Positions 21,701-33,109 of a DNA stretch of 64,000 nucleotides are shown in pieces. The position numbers were made by a program, and so were the translations under genes. The stretch comes from Halocaridina rubra (lineage: Eukaryota; Arthropoda; Malacostraca; Decapoda; Atyidae). The first letter of the stretch is position 1. Every line of letters starts with the position of its first letter. The stretch is from contig JAXCGZ010007590.1 of the NCBI GenBank assembly GCA_037179515.1, positions 70,001 to 134,000 of the forward strand. The letters run 5' to 3'. The notes under the pieces were generated by a model. It had not been told where the DNA came from, did not search any database, and worked only from the letters and a program-made list of their open reading frames with translations.

Positions 21701-22959
21701 TTCACTTTAATTCTACATTTTCCAACTGGTTTGGCTGCAGAATTATTCCACATTTCTAGTTGTAACCCTTCACTAGATTCAATTTTTACATTATTGGGAA
21801 CCATATTTCGAGGTAACACATTTACACCTGCTCCGCTATCGATTTGAAATTTGACACTATTTTCACCAACTTTCAGATCGGTATATAGATATTTGGATTT
21901 CTTTGACACTTTATTCACTTTCATCACTTGCTGTGTACAGGGATTATCATTTTTGTTCACCATCGTTTCTTCTGGCTCTCCACGTCTCGTCTGCAACTTG
22001 ACACCTAGGATATATTCGGCTGGAGTATCTGAACTGGAATCGTCACCGTCCACTGCATTCACACCCATCTTCTTAGATGCTTGTGCATGTCCATTTTTCT
22101 CCAAACATTGAGATTCAAAGTGATTCAGCCTGTTGCAGTAGTTGCATCTCTCTCCATAGGCTGGACATTTCTTCTTACTCCACACGTGTTTTGTTCCGCA
22201 GAACTTACATTTTCGTAGAGCCGTATCCTTCGTTGACAAACTTTGGTTTGACTTAGGCCTATACTGGTTCTTGTTCACAAAACTTGGGTCCTCACTCTTT
22301 TGGTCTGCTGAATTTCTACTAGGCCTACTCTGCTTAAAGTTCTTTGTCAATTTAACTTTATTTATGACCGACTTTGCTGTATTTTCACTTTTTATCATTT
22401 GCATTTGTCTTTGCGATGCTTGATGTGCCTCACAAATTTTGAGCGTATCTATCAGTGAAATACATTCTTCTCTCAGAAATTTCTCTCTGAGTTTATCTTC
22501 TTTACAGCCCAAAACAATTTGATCACGAATTGCCTCATCTTTTTCTGCTGCAAAATCACAATCCTTAACCATAGTTTTTATTCTAGTAATAAATTCATCC
22601 AGGTTCTCATCAGCTTTCTGAGTACAGCATCTAAACCTATATCTTGATGCTATTATTAGCTTCCTAGGGGCAAAATGCTCATCTAGCTTCTGTAATACCA
22701 CGTTTAAGTCCTTGCTAGGGTCATCACGAGATCCACTCTCCCCTACAATAACGGGACCAAACTCGATAGCATTATACACTCGAAGCAGTTCGTCACCCCC
22801 ATGGGTCAAAAGTAATGCTACCTTCACTTCACTTGGTTTATCATTTAAACCTGCTGCAAGTATATACAGCTCGAATTTTTGACGAAAAAATCGCCAATCT
22901 TTCTCACTTTCGCTCTTTAATGCGAATTTATCTGGAGGGGCTAGATTAGCTGTCGCCAT
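18787..22959 (-). CDS. gag-pol: Gypsy-1 Gag-Pol polyprotein (1390 aa)
   Basis: Single frame from ATG at 22959 (MATANLAPPDKFALK). Gag, about residues 1-290, ends in Cys/His knuckles (CKFCG, CNYCNRLNHFESQC, about 250-288). Protease: FQIDSGAGVNVLP at about 370. Reverse transcriptase: about 500-760, with RICIDPQQLNKAI, LPFGLAISSEVFQ and the catalytic site ADDILVYG at about 656 (IADD instead of the usual YxDD). RNase H: CDASRCGLGAVLMQ at about 810, TDHKPLQ. Integrase: H-H-C-C zinc finger at about 1026-1060 (HSCHIG, CEICC), then D (TDIFE, about 1085), D (SDCGTQFTS, about 1138) and E (QSNGQAES, about 1170). All catalytic residues appear present. A fused gag-pol needs no frameshift. Expected to form particles and integrate its cDNA; function inferred from the family. 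Confidence 0.95.
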   Translation of the reverse strand: MATANLAPPDKFALKSESEKDWRFFRQKFELYILAAGLNDKPSEVKVALLLTHGGDELLRVYNAIEFGPVIVGESGSRDDPSKDLNVVLQKLDEHFAPRKLIIASRYRFRCCTQKADENLDEFITRIKTMVKDCDFAAEKDEAIRDQIVLGCKEDKLREKFLREECISLIDTLKICEAHQASQRQMQMIKSENTAKSVINKVKLTKNFKQSRPSRNSADQKSEDPSFVNKNQYRPKSNQSLSTKDTALRKCKFCGTKHVWSKKKCPAYGERCNYCNRLNHFESQCLEKNGHAQASKKMGVNAVDGDDSSSDTPAEYILGVKLQTRRGEPEETMVNKNDNPCTQQVMKVNKVSKKSKYLYTDLKVGENSVKFQIDSGAGVNVLPRNMVPNNVKIESSEGLQLEMWNNSAAKPVGKCRIKVKNEINSKRYNVEFIIVAENYMPLLGKRASEQMGFLTINYDNICSVHSESYNTDVFQEYSDVFCNEIGKLPGVVHMTLDREVKPFAISSCRVPIQLKRKVKSKLSELEKQNVICKVDKPTEWVSRMVVASKKNSEDIRICIDPQQLNKAIIKEMHPLPIIDDVLPELAQAKVFSKLDLRNGYWHCVLDEESSHLTTFQTPFGRYRWFRLPFGLAISSEVFQKRLQNSLDGLLGIICIADDILVYGIGNSLEEAQLDHDENLRNLLERCRKHGIRLNREKAEIRKSEITFLGHVITNEGLKPDPSKIEAIVSMKAPTNVTEIQCFSGMINYLSKFMPRLSDLMVPIRQLLRKDKEWFWGDEQARAFEKIKCCITKTPILAYYDQNKQLVIQCDASRCGLGAVLMQGGKPLSYASRALTDTETRYAQIEKEMLAIVFALKKFHQYTFGQHTLVITDHKPLQSIILKPLDRAPKRLQGMLLTAQQYDIELKHTAGKNMHIADLLSRSFLSETENGNDFEYVNVVSYLPIREDRLKKIRDAVASDEILLEVTNMITNGWPEYKCNVPITVLPYYHIRDELSIQNGLVFKGDRVVIPANLRKEIKQAIHSCHIGVESCLRRARECVYWPGMNGDIKEHISQCEICCKFQKSQQKETLMPHEVSDRPWEKVGTDIFELSNQFYLVTVDYFSNFWEIDRLEDIKASTVIRKLKAHFARYGTPSILVSDCGTQFTSDIFQNFIRVWDIEHCTSSPKHPQSNGQAESAVKTAKSILRKAIESNNDPYLAILDYRNCPSHSDEYSPAQKSLGRRTRTLLPVSSKLLKPSEINVDKIKINRHYRNSRSAKYYNVHAKDLDPLQEDDVVRIKPTVMGKKAWEKGIVKERLDERSYEISTDAGLLRRNRVDLNKSNERNVSHHSSEDSSNVVQSQQQVEIPQDKHVNPTSENLRVQESFTPQKRITRSTRNILPSKYNDFVVYRE

Positions 22960-23057
22960 GTCGGTTGGTAGTCTTATTTACTTAATCAAACAGAAAGATC
23001 CTGGATAATACGTAATGCCTTATATTCAAACTGAACAGCAAACCATACTTAGTCTAT

Positions 23058-23072
23058 TGATCGCTGCCACCA
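23058..23072 (-). other. Gypsy-1 primer binding site
   Basis: Directly after the 5' LTR on the minus strand the sequence is TGGTGGCAGCGATCA. The TGG start pairs with a tRNA CCA end; I cannot name the tRNA from sequence alone. The leader to the Gag start is about 110 bp. Confidence 0.65.
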
Positions 23073-23255
23073 TGTTTGATGCTCCTTAAATTTGGAGATA
23101 TTTATAGATAAATGAGGCACAATAAAATAGGAGACTGAAAGGGCATTATGAACAGTTCTTGTCTGCCACCTAGTGGGCATCTTTATTACTTTCAATGTAA
23201 ACAAAACATGGATTCGTTCATTAACAAAATAACAATTATATCAAATATTGTAACA
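23073..23255 (-). repeat. Gypsy-1 5' LTR (183 bp)
   Basis: Same sequence as 18551-18733 with no difference seen by eye. It carries the same CTCF-like motif (complement of 23163-23176) and TATAAATA box. It is followed outward by the GTTGT target duplication. Confidence 0.95.
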
Positions 23256-24010
23256 GTTGTATAACGAGACTGCTCAATATATTAAAGGAAAAAATTGAGA
23301 ACTCTTTCAAGAGGGGAAAGAGAAGAAGCTGTCCTGTTCTGCCTTGAAGGCAGTTTAGAACAGTTGCCAGAATTGAAAACATCACATCACATTACCTAAT
23401 TTTTTGTGTAAATTGGGGAAAGCTCTTACAGCCATTTACCTGATCCTGTGGTTCCATGTATTATTAAAATCGGTATCCTTCCCATTTATATTAATTTGAT
23501 AGCTAGTTTGATACACGAAAAAATTGAATAATTAAATAAATACCCAAAATACACCTGTCAACAGTTCGAAGTTAAGTTGCCAAATACCACAGCTGTCTAA
23601 TTTTTCTTATTTTTTTCCTTTTTTTTAGCTTTCTCTTTTATTTTTTTTATTTTTTATATATATTGAGTTAAATGTAAAGCCTGATCCTGTGATAACATAC
23701 CTTGGTTAGCAAGTGAGTTTATTAGTTAAGAAGAATATATAGCTGAAACAGGTGGGTGTCTCCTCAAATACAAATTCCAATTTTCCTCCAAGTTGACTTT
23801 TATTTTTCTTTGCATTTTTTTTCTTTTTTCCCCTCATATTACCAAAGTCAAATTTTTAAGTTAGGATGTGTGTTAACAGAAAAGAGATAAATTGAGTAAC
23901 TAAATAGCACTTATATGAAGATATAAAAATTCTGTGTGAAGCTTAACTAAAAGTTTTTCTCTCTTTTTTCTCTTTCTCTTCCTCTTTCTATATTCTGTGA
24001 AAGGGAAAAC

Positions 24011-24436
24011 ATGAAAATGAGGACATCTCTGTCCCAAGCCCCCCACACCCATGGGTCGGGGAGGGATGATAGAGGATCACCATGGGATGTAGCAGCAGAA
24101 AAAGGGGGAAGCTATTAGGATATTAAAACAGAAAATCTAGGATTTAGAGGCAAATAGTTATAAGCCTTGATGATAAGATTCAGAATATGGATAGAGAAAT
24201 GAAAAAGAATGAAGCACTCAGAGAGGAAATAAGATTTTTGGAGGAAGCAAATAAAGCACAAGGGCAGGAGAGAAAATAACTAGAAAAATTAATAAAGAAG
24301 TTGGAAGGGGAAAACAGTGAACTAGAAACCAGAATTTCTAAACATGAAGATAGCAACAAACGGCTGCATGACAACCTAAATGAATTAGATGTTAGTTCAC
24401 TGCTCTCTTCTGAAGATCAGGGGATGGGGCATCAAT
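24011..24436 (+). pseudogene. CR1-F ORF1, RRM region deleted
   Basis: Start context as in copy D (ATGAAAATGAGG) and coiled-coil coding sequence recognisable to about 24413 (SSLLSSE region), then a direct join to EDQGMG at the very end of ORF1. About 1 kb is missing, including the whole RRM-like domain. Also broken by small indels and TAA at about 24277. No functional product expected. Confidence 0.75.
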
Positions 24437-24440
24437 AAGA

Positions 24441-25237
24441 TTGTTATACACAAATGCTGATGGATTAGCTGGTAAGGTAGTAGAATTAAAAGATAGGATT
24501 CACAACAGTAAGGCAGATATATTAGCAATTACAGAGACTAAGATGAGTGAGGACATAAACAGTGTCACAGTGTCACAGGGCTTCAGAATATTAAGCGTTG
24601 AAAGATCTGTAAGGACTGGTGGAGGGATAGCACTGCTCATAAGTGAAAGGATTCAAGTTGAAGAAATAAACTTGTCTATAGAAAGTGAGTTTAAGGAATT
24701 TCTTGTTGCTCACATAAATACTGGGTCAGAGAGCATTATAATAACTGTTGTATATAACCCACCAAGGAACCAAAATAGGCTAGATTTTTATGAGGAAAGT
24801 CATATAAGTACTATTGAAGTCAAAAACTCAGTTGTTAACATGGCATGGGAGAGAAAATGTAGGATTTTGATTATGGGAGATTTTAATCATAAAGAGATAG
24901 ATTAGATAAATCTTGACCCACACAGTGGTGAGGACTCATTCGGGGCAAGATTCCTAGATTGCATACAAGGGAATTTCCTACACCAACATGTAATGGAACC
25001 AACGAGGGCAAGGGGTGGGGATGAGCCATCGCTACTTGATCTAGTATTCACAGATAACGTGTTGGATGTTGAAAAAATTGAGTATGAACCACCAATCAGA
25101 AAGAGTGACCACCATGTGTTGTTGATGGAGTATATCATTGAAGATATTCTGCCTGAGAGTAGAGGCACTGTGGACATGAGGAGGAACTATCCGAAAGGAG
25201 ATTACATTAAAACGAATGAGCTTTTTGCAGTTATTGA
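24441..25237 (+). pseudogene. CR1-F ORF2 endonuclease fragment
   Basis: The endonuclease domain is readable (LLYTNADGLAG, GGGIALLISERI, LIMGDFNHKEID) to a TAG at 24903-24905 that replaces a Trp codon, then continues in frame to FAVIDF. A short deletion replaces FPKGF with SQGF. It ends where unrelated sequence starts at 25238; no reverse transcriptase follows. Confidence 0.85.
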
Positions 25238-25869
25238 CTTTGGCACTTTGAGCGTACCCATCGTGAAAATTTTTGTAGCTTCCTCTTTTACTTTCCATTG
25301 GATGACTACTGATTTCGGTCCCACAACCCTGACCAGGTAGCCCTAAAAGATGCCGAGATCATGACCTTGGGAATGGAGGCATACATCCCCTTCTCTACAA
25401 AAACTTTCTCTCCCCCTAAACCTTGGTTTGACCGTGCCTGCTCAATGGCTATTCAGGCCAGGAATAGGGCACACTGATCTTACCAACCCTCACCTTATGA
25501 CTTAAGTCGCTCAGCTTTTATTGTCGCTAGGAATCGCTGTACTGCTCAGATTCGAAGGTCTAAGCCTTCCTTTATAAGAAGGAAAGTTGATGACCTTAAC
25601 TTCTCTCCTACTGACAAATGCTTCTGGTCCTTAGCCAAAAACCTCTCCAAAAATTTTTGTAAATCAAGCTTTCCTTCTCTCATTCGTTCTGGTGGTTATA
25701 TAGCCTGCTCTCCCACTGACAAAGCCACTCTCTTTGGCTCTCATTTTTCTGCCAACTCTTCTATAAACAATTCCAGCACACCTGTCCGACAATCTTTACA
25801 TCTCTTTAACCCAATGCCCCCCCTTATCCTTTCTTCAAAAAAATCGAGTCATAATTCTCAGAAATTGAC
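25238..25869 (+). pseudogene. Non-CR1 LINE fragment, linker region before reverse transcriptase
   Basis: Conceptual reading across several frame breaks gives KPWFDRACSMAIQARNRAH, then SAFIVARNRCTAQIRRSK, PSFIRRKVDDLN, KCFWSLAKNLSKNFCKSSFPSL, SPTDKATLFGSHFSANSS. This is the composition and motif order of the basic linker between endonuclease and reverse transcriptase in jockey/I-group LINEs, distinct from the CR1 family around it. Short and decayed; no catalytic motif remains. The clade is uncertain. Confidence 0.6.
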
Positions 25870-26290
25870 AAACTAATGGAACCGGGAGCTATGTAAATAA
25901 AAGAAGAGGAGGATTAGGAAAAGCTTGCCCCTTTGAAGAGTCTGAAATGAAGTTGATGGCCGAGGGGTTCTCTTTTATAGAAAAAGGTCTCACTAATTTT
26001 GAGAACCTGGATCCGAATGTTGAGAGATTTTCAAAATGGCATACATCATTCATGCTGCCATGAAGTGTTATCCTACCATATACAATAAAAAAAAAGAAGC
26101 GAATATTTCCTTAGAATAATGCTTCAAGAAACGTGATGATCAACAAGAACATTCCGAACAAATGCAAGAAAGCTAAGAAATCATGGAACCAGTGCCTTTA
26201 GCCTCAGGTGTTTCATTTCCATTGCCTCCTGTTTCATACGATTCCTCCTCTTCTTCCTCCCCTTTGATGTAGACGACCCAATGCCAATGT
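25870..26290 (+). pseudogene. Possible Tigger/pogo transposase C-terminal remnant
   Basis: Readable with frame breaks: KEEEGLGKACPFEESEMKL, MAEGFSFIEKGLTNFENLD, PNVERFSK, then an acidic/Ser-Pro tail (PVSYDSSSSSSPLM). This resembles the acidic, helical C-terminal segment that follows the DDE domain in Tigger-type transposases. There is no catalytic motif, so the call rests on general resemblance only. It could instead be an unrelated low-complexity coding remnant. Confidence 0.4.
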
Positions 26291-26544
26291 AAACTCTGCA
26301 AGACTTCACCTTCTCTCATATGTCACTTTAAACCTACTCTACCAGTTTAAAAGGTTGGTTTTATTATTAAAATGTATTATTATTATTATTACAATTTATC
26401 AATATACTTAATGTTTTTATGTTTTATTTAAAATAAATGGTCTTTTTATGATAAGGGAACAAATTTATTTATTATACGTAACTCCACAACAACTTGGCAT
26501 CTCTCAAAGGTTATTATTATTATTACAATTTATTAATACAGAAA
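26291..26544. other. Unassigned AT-rich spacer with short (ATT) runs
   Basis: Contains ATTATTATTATTAC twice (about 26375 and 26512) and no convincing reading frame or repeat end. I see nothing else in it. Confidence 0.5.
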
Positions 26545-27495
26545 CTTCTCTACTTACCAACAACCAAGTTATGAACATTCACATACACGAACAAAATCCA
26601 ACCCATGTATTATGTATATGTTACTGTACTGTACTGTATTATTATAATATTATTACTGAAATAAAATTCATTAGTACTACATACTTTTTCTTTATGTAGT
26701 AGCTTAGAAGCATCAGAGAGGACTGCAATTATAAAAGAAGGTTCCAGGACCAATTGTTCCAGATATCCCCACTGAAGACAGTGATAGAAAGATTCTTCTT
26801 CCAAAGATGAAGACCAGGAAGTTGCACTTCCAAAGTGGTCCAGATATCTCCAGAAAAGCGTCTTCAGCAAAGAATATTCTGTTCTTGCTATACCTGGGTG
26901 TTTTTCCAAGATAAGATAAGAATTAAAAGTTAGTGAAGAAATCTCTGGATGTTTCATATGATGGTGAAGCATAAGTGTGGCACACCAAGTACAAAACAAT
27001 CTTTGCTGTAGGCACATTTTTGGAAAAGTGTCTTCAGTTCGTATTCCAAAACAAAAGATACTTCAATGTTGAAGATATATCTGGAGAAGAGCTATAAACT
27101 CTTTGGAAGAAGAATCTCTCTATTACTCTCTTCAACAGGGATATCTGAAACAAAGGATCCTGGAACCTTGTGTAATAATTGCAGTCCTCTCGGGTGCTAA
27201 ACCAACATATATATAGTACTGTACATACAAAATATCAACTACTGATCATATTAAAATCAATTAGTGCTGTATACTTTGTTTTATGCAGTAGTTAAATGTC
27301 TTTAGCCCAAGTATTGTACAGTACTGCATATGTATGTACTGTGCAGTATTTTTTTTATACCTAAACACAACTTATGAACAATTCTACCTACAAATGGACA
27401 TCTGGAACCTCTGTACAGACCAAATATCAACTTATGAACAAAGTGAAATATGAACAGCTATGCCGAACATAACTAGTTCGTAAGTTGGGGATTAT
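26545..27495. mobile_element. Foldback (hairpin) element, non-coding
   Basis: Two arms of a long imperfect inverted repeat: 26705-26800 (GAGGACTGCAATTAT, AAGGTTCCAGGA, AGATTCTTCTTCCAAAG) matches the complement of 27100-27200. Outer parts also match (TACTGTACTG, ATACTTT-TTATG-AGTAG, and PuTTATGAAC ends). The right end, read on the minus strand, is TAATCCCCAACTTACGAAC and directly meets a (TA)n array. This is the structure of a non-autonomous DNA transposon (MITE-like). No coding potential seen. The left boundary is approximate. Confidence 0.6.
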
Positions 27496-27496
27496 C

Positions 27497-27590
<94 letters not shown>
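27496..27590. repeat. (TA)n array, SINE tail
   Basis: About 90 bases of TA with one slip (TATAATATA). In the minus orientation it follows the tRNA-like SINE at 27591-27745, so it is probably that SINE's 3' tail. Confidence 0.9.
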
Positions 27591-28947
<1,357 letters not shown>

Positions 28948-29229
28948 CAATAATGTTAATAATCTATTCTATCTATCTACCTTGGCTGTTTCCGCTTTTA
29001 ATTGGGGGGTAGCCGACATCAAAGAAAGAAAACAATAAGGGGATTACTTTGCTCTATGGGCAATGACGAGGGAGCTAGCGACCATTCAGATGGCACTGCT
29101 GGAGTGCCACAACCCATTAGCCCGGCTCTTCCACAACCTGTGTCGCTTCACAACTGCCAACTCCTCCTACTGCCCCTACCACAGGGCTACCTCTGTAAGA
29201 TGCAGCCCCGTGGTAACAGCAGATGCCCA

Positions 29230-29571
29230 TCAGAGCTGCGTCACAATCACTCGCCACTCATTCCTGTTCCTAGCACGCTCGCTTGCTTCCCTCACATCCA
29301 TCCTCCTATCATTCAGGGCTCTCCTTACACCATCCATCCATCCAAACCTAGGCCTCCCTCTAGCATTTCTCCCATCAACTCTCGCATTCATCACCTTTTT
29401 CAGCAGTCTTTCATCATCCATCCTTTCCACATGGTCAAACCATCTCAGAACATTCATATCTACTCTGGCTGCAATTTCTCTTCTCACAACCGTTCTTGCT
29501 CTCACCACTTCATTCCTAACCCTGTCCAACCTAGATACACCAATCATACTCCTCAGGCATTTCATCTCAAT
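29230..29571 (-). pseudogene. RTE LINE ORF, C-terminal part
   Basis: Open minus-strand frame reading MKCLRSMIGVSRLDRVRNEV, RWFDHVERMDDERLLKKV, RGRPRFGWMDGVRRAL and ending RNEWRVIVTQL-stop at 29230. The WxGHVxRM...RGRP pattern is typical of the C terminus of RTE-type reverse transcriptases. It continues 31388-32476 across the CR1-G insertion. Confidence 0.8.
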
Positions 29572-31387
29572 CACCAGGAAGGCTAAAGAAAATCCCAAGC
29601 TTTTCCACAGCTTTATCAGAGGAAAACTGAAGGTAAAAGAACAGGTTTTAAGGCTAAAGAGAGCGGATGGAAGCATCACTGAGACGGACGAAGAGATCTG
29701 CAAAGAATTGAACAAGGAGTTTCAGTCAGTATTTACAGTAGAAAATACCCCACCCCCTCAGATTGCAGTGATAGAAGCTCAAGGGCCGGTATTAGAGAAC
29801 ATCAACCTTACAGCCACAGAGGTATGCAAAGCGCTGATGGATTTAGATGTTCATAAAGCTACAGGTCCTGATGACATATCCCCTCATGTGCTTAAAAAAT
29901 GCGCAAACACAATATCAGTGGCACTAAGTATCATATTTAAGGAGTCATTGGAGTCGGGGGAGATTCCAAGATGCTGGAAACAAGCAAATGTGATACCTAT
30001 CTTCAAAAAGGGAAGGAGGGATACGGCTCTGAACTATAGACCAGTTTCCTTGACCAGCATAGTTTGCAAACTTATGGAGAAACTACTAAGGAAACATATC
30101 TCTCTTCACTTGGAATCCTTCAACTTTTTGTCAGTGAGGCAACATGGCTTCAGAGAAGGAAGATCAACAGTAACAAACTTATTAGAATTTTATGATGAGG
30201 TAAGCCAAATCTTACAGGAAAGAGAGGGCTGGGCAGATTGCATATTCCTAGACTTCCAGAAAGCGTTTGACACTGTTCCACATGGGAGACTTATTAGGAA
30301 GCTGCAATCAATGGCTAGAATAGGTGGAAATGTCTTGGAATGGATAAAAACTTACTTAGAAGGAAGGGAACAGAGGGTTAGAGTAAGACACTCAGTGTCT
30401 GAATGGAGAAGAGTTAGTAGTGGAGTTCCACAGGGTTCAGTTTTAGGGCCACTTTTGTTCCTTGTATATGTAAATGACCTACCAGAGTCTGTAAATTCAT
30501 TCATGAATATGTTTGCAGATGATGCAAAGATTGTGAAGAAAGTAAAAAACGAGAACAATGGTAGAGAACTTCAGGAGGATCTAAATAATCTGCATGAGTG
30601 GTCAGAAAAGTGGCTAATGAAATTCAATACCTCAAAATGTAAGGTAATGAGAATGGGTACAAGTGCAAGAAGGCCCAAGCTTGACTACTCGGTGGCTGGA
30701 GTACAACTTCAAGAGACAGAAAATGAGAGAGATCTAGGAGTAAACATACTGGTAGATTTGTCTCCAGAAATACATATAAATGGCGTAGTAAGGGCAGCAT
30801 ATGCATTCTTATCAAATGTAAGGGTAGCCTTCAGGCACATGGACAAGGAAATGTTCAGAAATATTTATGTAACCTATGTGAGGCCAAAACTCGAATATGC
30901 AGCCCCCTTTTGGAATCCGCACTTGAAAAAGCACATAGCTAAGCTCGAAAAAGTTCAAAGACATGCCACGAAACTGGTGCCAGAAATACGCAATCTCGGT
31001 TATGATGAGAGGCTGAGGGAATTAGACTTACCATCACTCGAAGCTAGAAGAGTAAGGGGGGATATGGTGACAGTCTTTAAATTCCTTCATGGTTATGATA
31101 GAGTGGATAGGGATCGATATTTCGATATGGCTGGCTCTAGAACTAGAGGTCATAGTTTGAAGCTTCGGAAGAAAACTTGTTTGCAGGATGTAAGGAAATA
31201 CTTTTTCAGTGTAAGAGTAGTTGATAATTGGAATTCGCTAAGCGAGGAGGTAGTTAATGCTACCTCAATCCATAGTTTTAAGGACAGGTATGATAAGTAT
31301 CACTAAGTCTAAAAATGGAACCGATCAGGAGACGGGAAGATACGAGCTTTGGGCTCTTTCCCGTAAACCACAATTAGGTAATCACAT
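29572..31387 (+). mobile_element. CR1-clade LINE copy G, 5'-truncated, open reading frame
   Basis: Inserted antisense into the RTE LINE. Starts at TRKAKENPKLF in the linker and contains the whole reverse transcriptase ([31 protein letters not shown]) and C terminus in one uninterrupted frame to 31306, then the 3' UTR hairpin and one AATTAGGTAATCAC repeat. No target duplication is evident, as is usual for CR1. Close to copies A, B and K, so young. The open frame extends upstream through antisense RTE sequence to 29063, giving a chimeric 747-codon frame that is not a real gene. Confidence 0.92.
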
Positions 31388-32476
31388 TTAGTTTCTGTCT
31401 CTCACTTACTTTCATACCCCATAACTCTGATCCATACAGCACAGTTGGCACAACCACTTTCTCATACAAAACTTTCTTAACATTCATTTCCAACCCTCTA
31501 TTCTTAATCATCTCTTTCAATGCACCCAACACTTTACATCCTTCATTCACTCTGTGACACACATCTGCTTCCACTCCACCATTTGCAGCTATAATCGAGC
31601 CTAAATACTTAAACTGATCAACTTCCTCAAGTGTCTTTCTATTCAACATAACATTCAATCCAGCACCATCCTCATTTCTTATACACCTCATAACCTTACT
31701 CTTTCCCACATTCACTCGCAACTTCCTTCCCTCACACACCATTCCAAATTCTGACACTAACTGACACAGCTTTTCCGCTGAATCTGCCACCATCACAGTA
31801 TCATCTGCAAACAGCAACCGATTCAGCTCCTACTCGTTATCATCCCCATCTACCATTCTCAAACCTCGGCCATGCACTCGCTCATTTGCCTCTCTTACGA
31901 CTCCATCAATATACAAATTGAACAGCCATGGTAACATCACACATCCCTGTCTCAGTCCCACACTCACTTCATTCCCTATCCTAACACAAGCTCTACTGCC
32001 CTCATACAAACTTTTCACTGCATGCAACAATTTACCATTAATTCCATATAAGCTCGTAACATTCCACATTGCCTCTCTATCAACTCTATCATACGCTTTC
32101 CCCAGATCCAAATATGCAAAATAAACATCCTTACCCTTAGCTAAATATTTCTCACATAACTGCCTAACTATAAAAATCTGATCTATACAACCTCTACCTC
32201 TCCTAAAACCACTCTGCTCTTCCGCGATCACATTTTCTGTCTTTTCCCTAATCCTATTAACCAGTATCCTACCATACACTTTTCCTACCACACTGAACAA
32301 AATTATATCTCTAAAATTACTGCATTCATACACATCACCCTTACCTTTGTATAGAGGCACTATACAAGCAATCACCCATTCCACTGACACCATTGACAAC
32401 ATAAAGTATATATTAAACACTCCCACTAACCATTCCAATGCAGTCACACCCTTCTTTCAACATCTCCGCTCTCACA
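31388..32476 (-). pseudogene. RTE LINE ORF, reverse transcriptase core
   Basis: On the minus strand: PLYKGKGDVYECSNFRDI, KVYGRILVNRI, EEQSGFRRGRGCIDQIF, FAYLDLGKAYDRVDREAMW, VGLRQGCVMLPWLFNLYID, then MLFADDTVMVADS (catalytic FADD). It is split into two frames near 31820-31830 by a small indel. Shared motifs (GFRxGRGCxDQIF, KAYDRVDR) place it with RTE-clade LINEs. The N-terminal continuation lies beyond Gypsy-2 at 37413. Confidence 0.85.
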
Positions 32477-32481
32477 CCATC

Positions 32482-32660
32482 TGTTATGTATAACTTTTGT
32501 GCTGATTAATTCATGTGCTTTGCATTGCGCTATTGTTTTGTTGTGTTTACTCAGGTAGAACACGCCATGTCGGACATCTAAGTTTGAGTAATAAAACCTC
32601 CACTTTTCTCACGATTTTTAATGGCATTCTCCTCACCCATCTTTCTCCAAGTATGGAACA
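32482..32660 (+). repeat. Gypsy-2 5' LTR (179 bp)
   Basis: TGTTATGTAT...GTATGGAACA. It contains AATAAA within GAGTAATAAAACC (polyadenylation-like). The likely primer binding site TGGCGACGAGG begins at 32663, two bases after the LTR. Confidence 0.93.
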
Positions 32661-33109
32661 AATGGCGACGAGGTACAAAGGACCAATGCAGTAGCAAAAG
32701 GAACTTCTGGTATGAAGTATTTAAGTGAATTTTTGCAGTTTTGAGGTAGCCGGTAAATTGGGTAAGCTTCTGACTTCCGAGATTTTCGTTCCCGTGGCCG
32801 CCCTCCATAGGCTGTTTTGATCAAGTTTTGCAGTTAGCATTGGAGCCTTCATAGATGCCGTATTATAACTGTGTTTAAGCCTAATGCTGACGATTTTTCA
32901 AGATTGGAAAGCTATAGTGATTATTTTCCAAAGTGTACCCTAGATTGATGATAGCCTATGGTAGGCCAATTGTGTTTACCGGTAACCTTGTTTCCAGGGT
33001 TTTGTGTACGGTAGCCTTGATTGATCATAGCCTACCGTGTCTGTGCCATGATTGCATGTTGTGTATTTTGAGATTATTACCCGTTCACCCAGTGACTTAG
33101 CCTATAGTC

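Larger units (their letters stand above)
18551..23255 (-). mobile_element. Gypsy-1: intact Ty3/gypsy LTR retrotransposon
   Basis: 4705 bp bounded by two 183-bp LTRs that look identical base for base, flanked by a 5-bp target duplication GTTGT (18546-18550 and 23256-23260). It encodes one uninterrupted 1390-residue Gag-Pol on the minus strand. Identical LTRs, a clean duplication and an open frame indicate a very recent insertion, later than copy F, which it splits. Protein features resemble the Mag/K02A2.6-like lineage; that clade call is an inference. No envelope-like ORF is present. Confidence 0.95.
18384..25237 (+). mobile_element. CR1-clade LINE copy F, split by Gypsy-1
   Basis: 5' UTR from about 18384 (CAGTATCTC, TGCAGAGTATTGTGAGTAAA, shared with copy M at 57250-57350) is interrupted at 18550 by Gypsy-1 and resumes at 23261 (GAAGCTGTCCTG, shared with copy D), continuing to 24010. 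ORF1 has a large internal deletion and the endonuclease is partial. The copy ends at about 25237 (FAVIDF), where unrelated LINE sequence begins; reverse transcriptase and 3' end are missing. Decay is greater than in B or E. Confidence 0.85.

Noticed and set aside
2674..25237. CR1 chain as a simple tandem segmental duplication
   Set aside because: Units have different 5' truncation points, lesions and divergence, so separate insertions fit better, although an assembly effect cannot be excluded.
29063..31306. 747-codon frame suggesting a fusion protein
   Set aside because: The first 170 codons are antisense RTE sequence that happens to be in frame with CR1-G; no start or transcript evidence.
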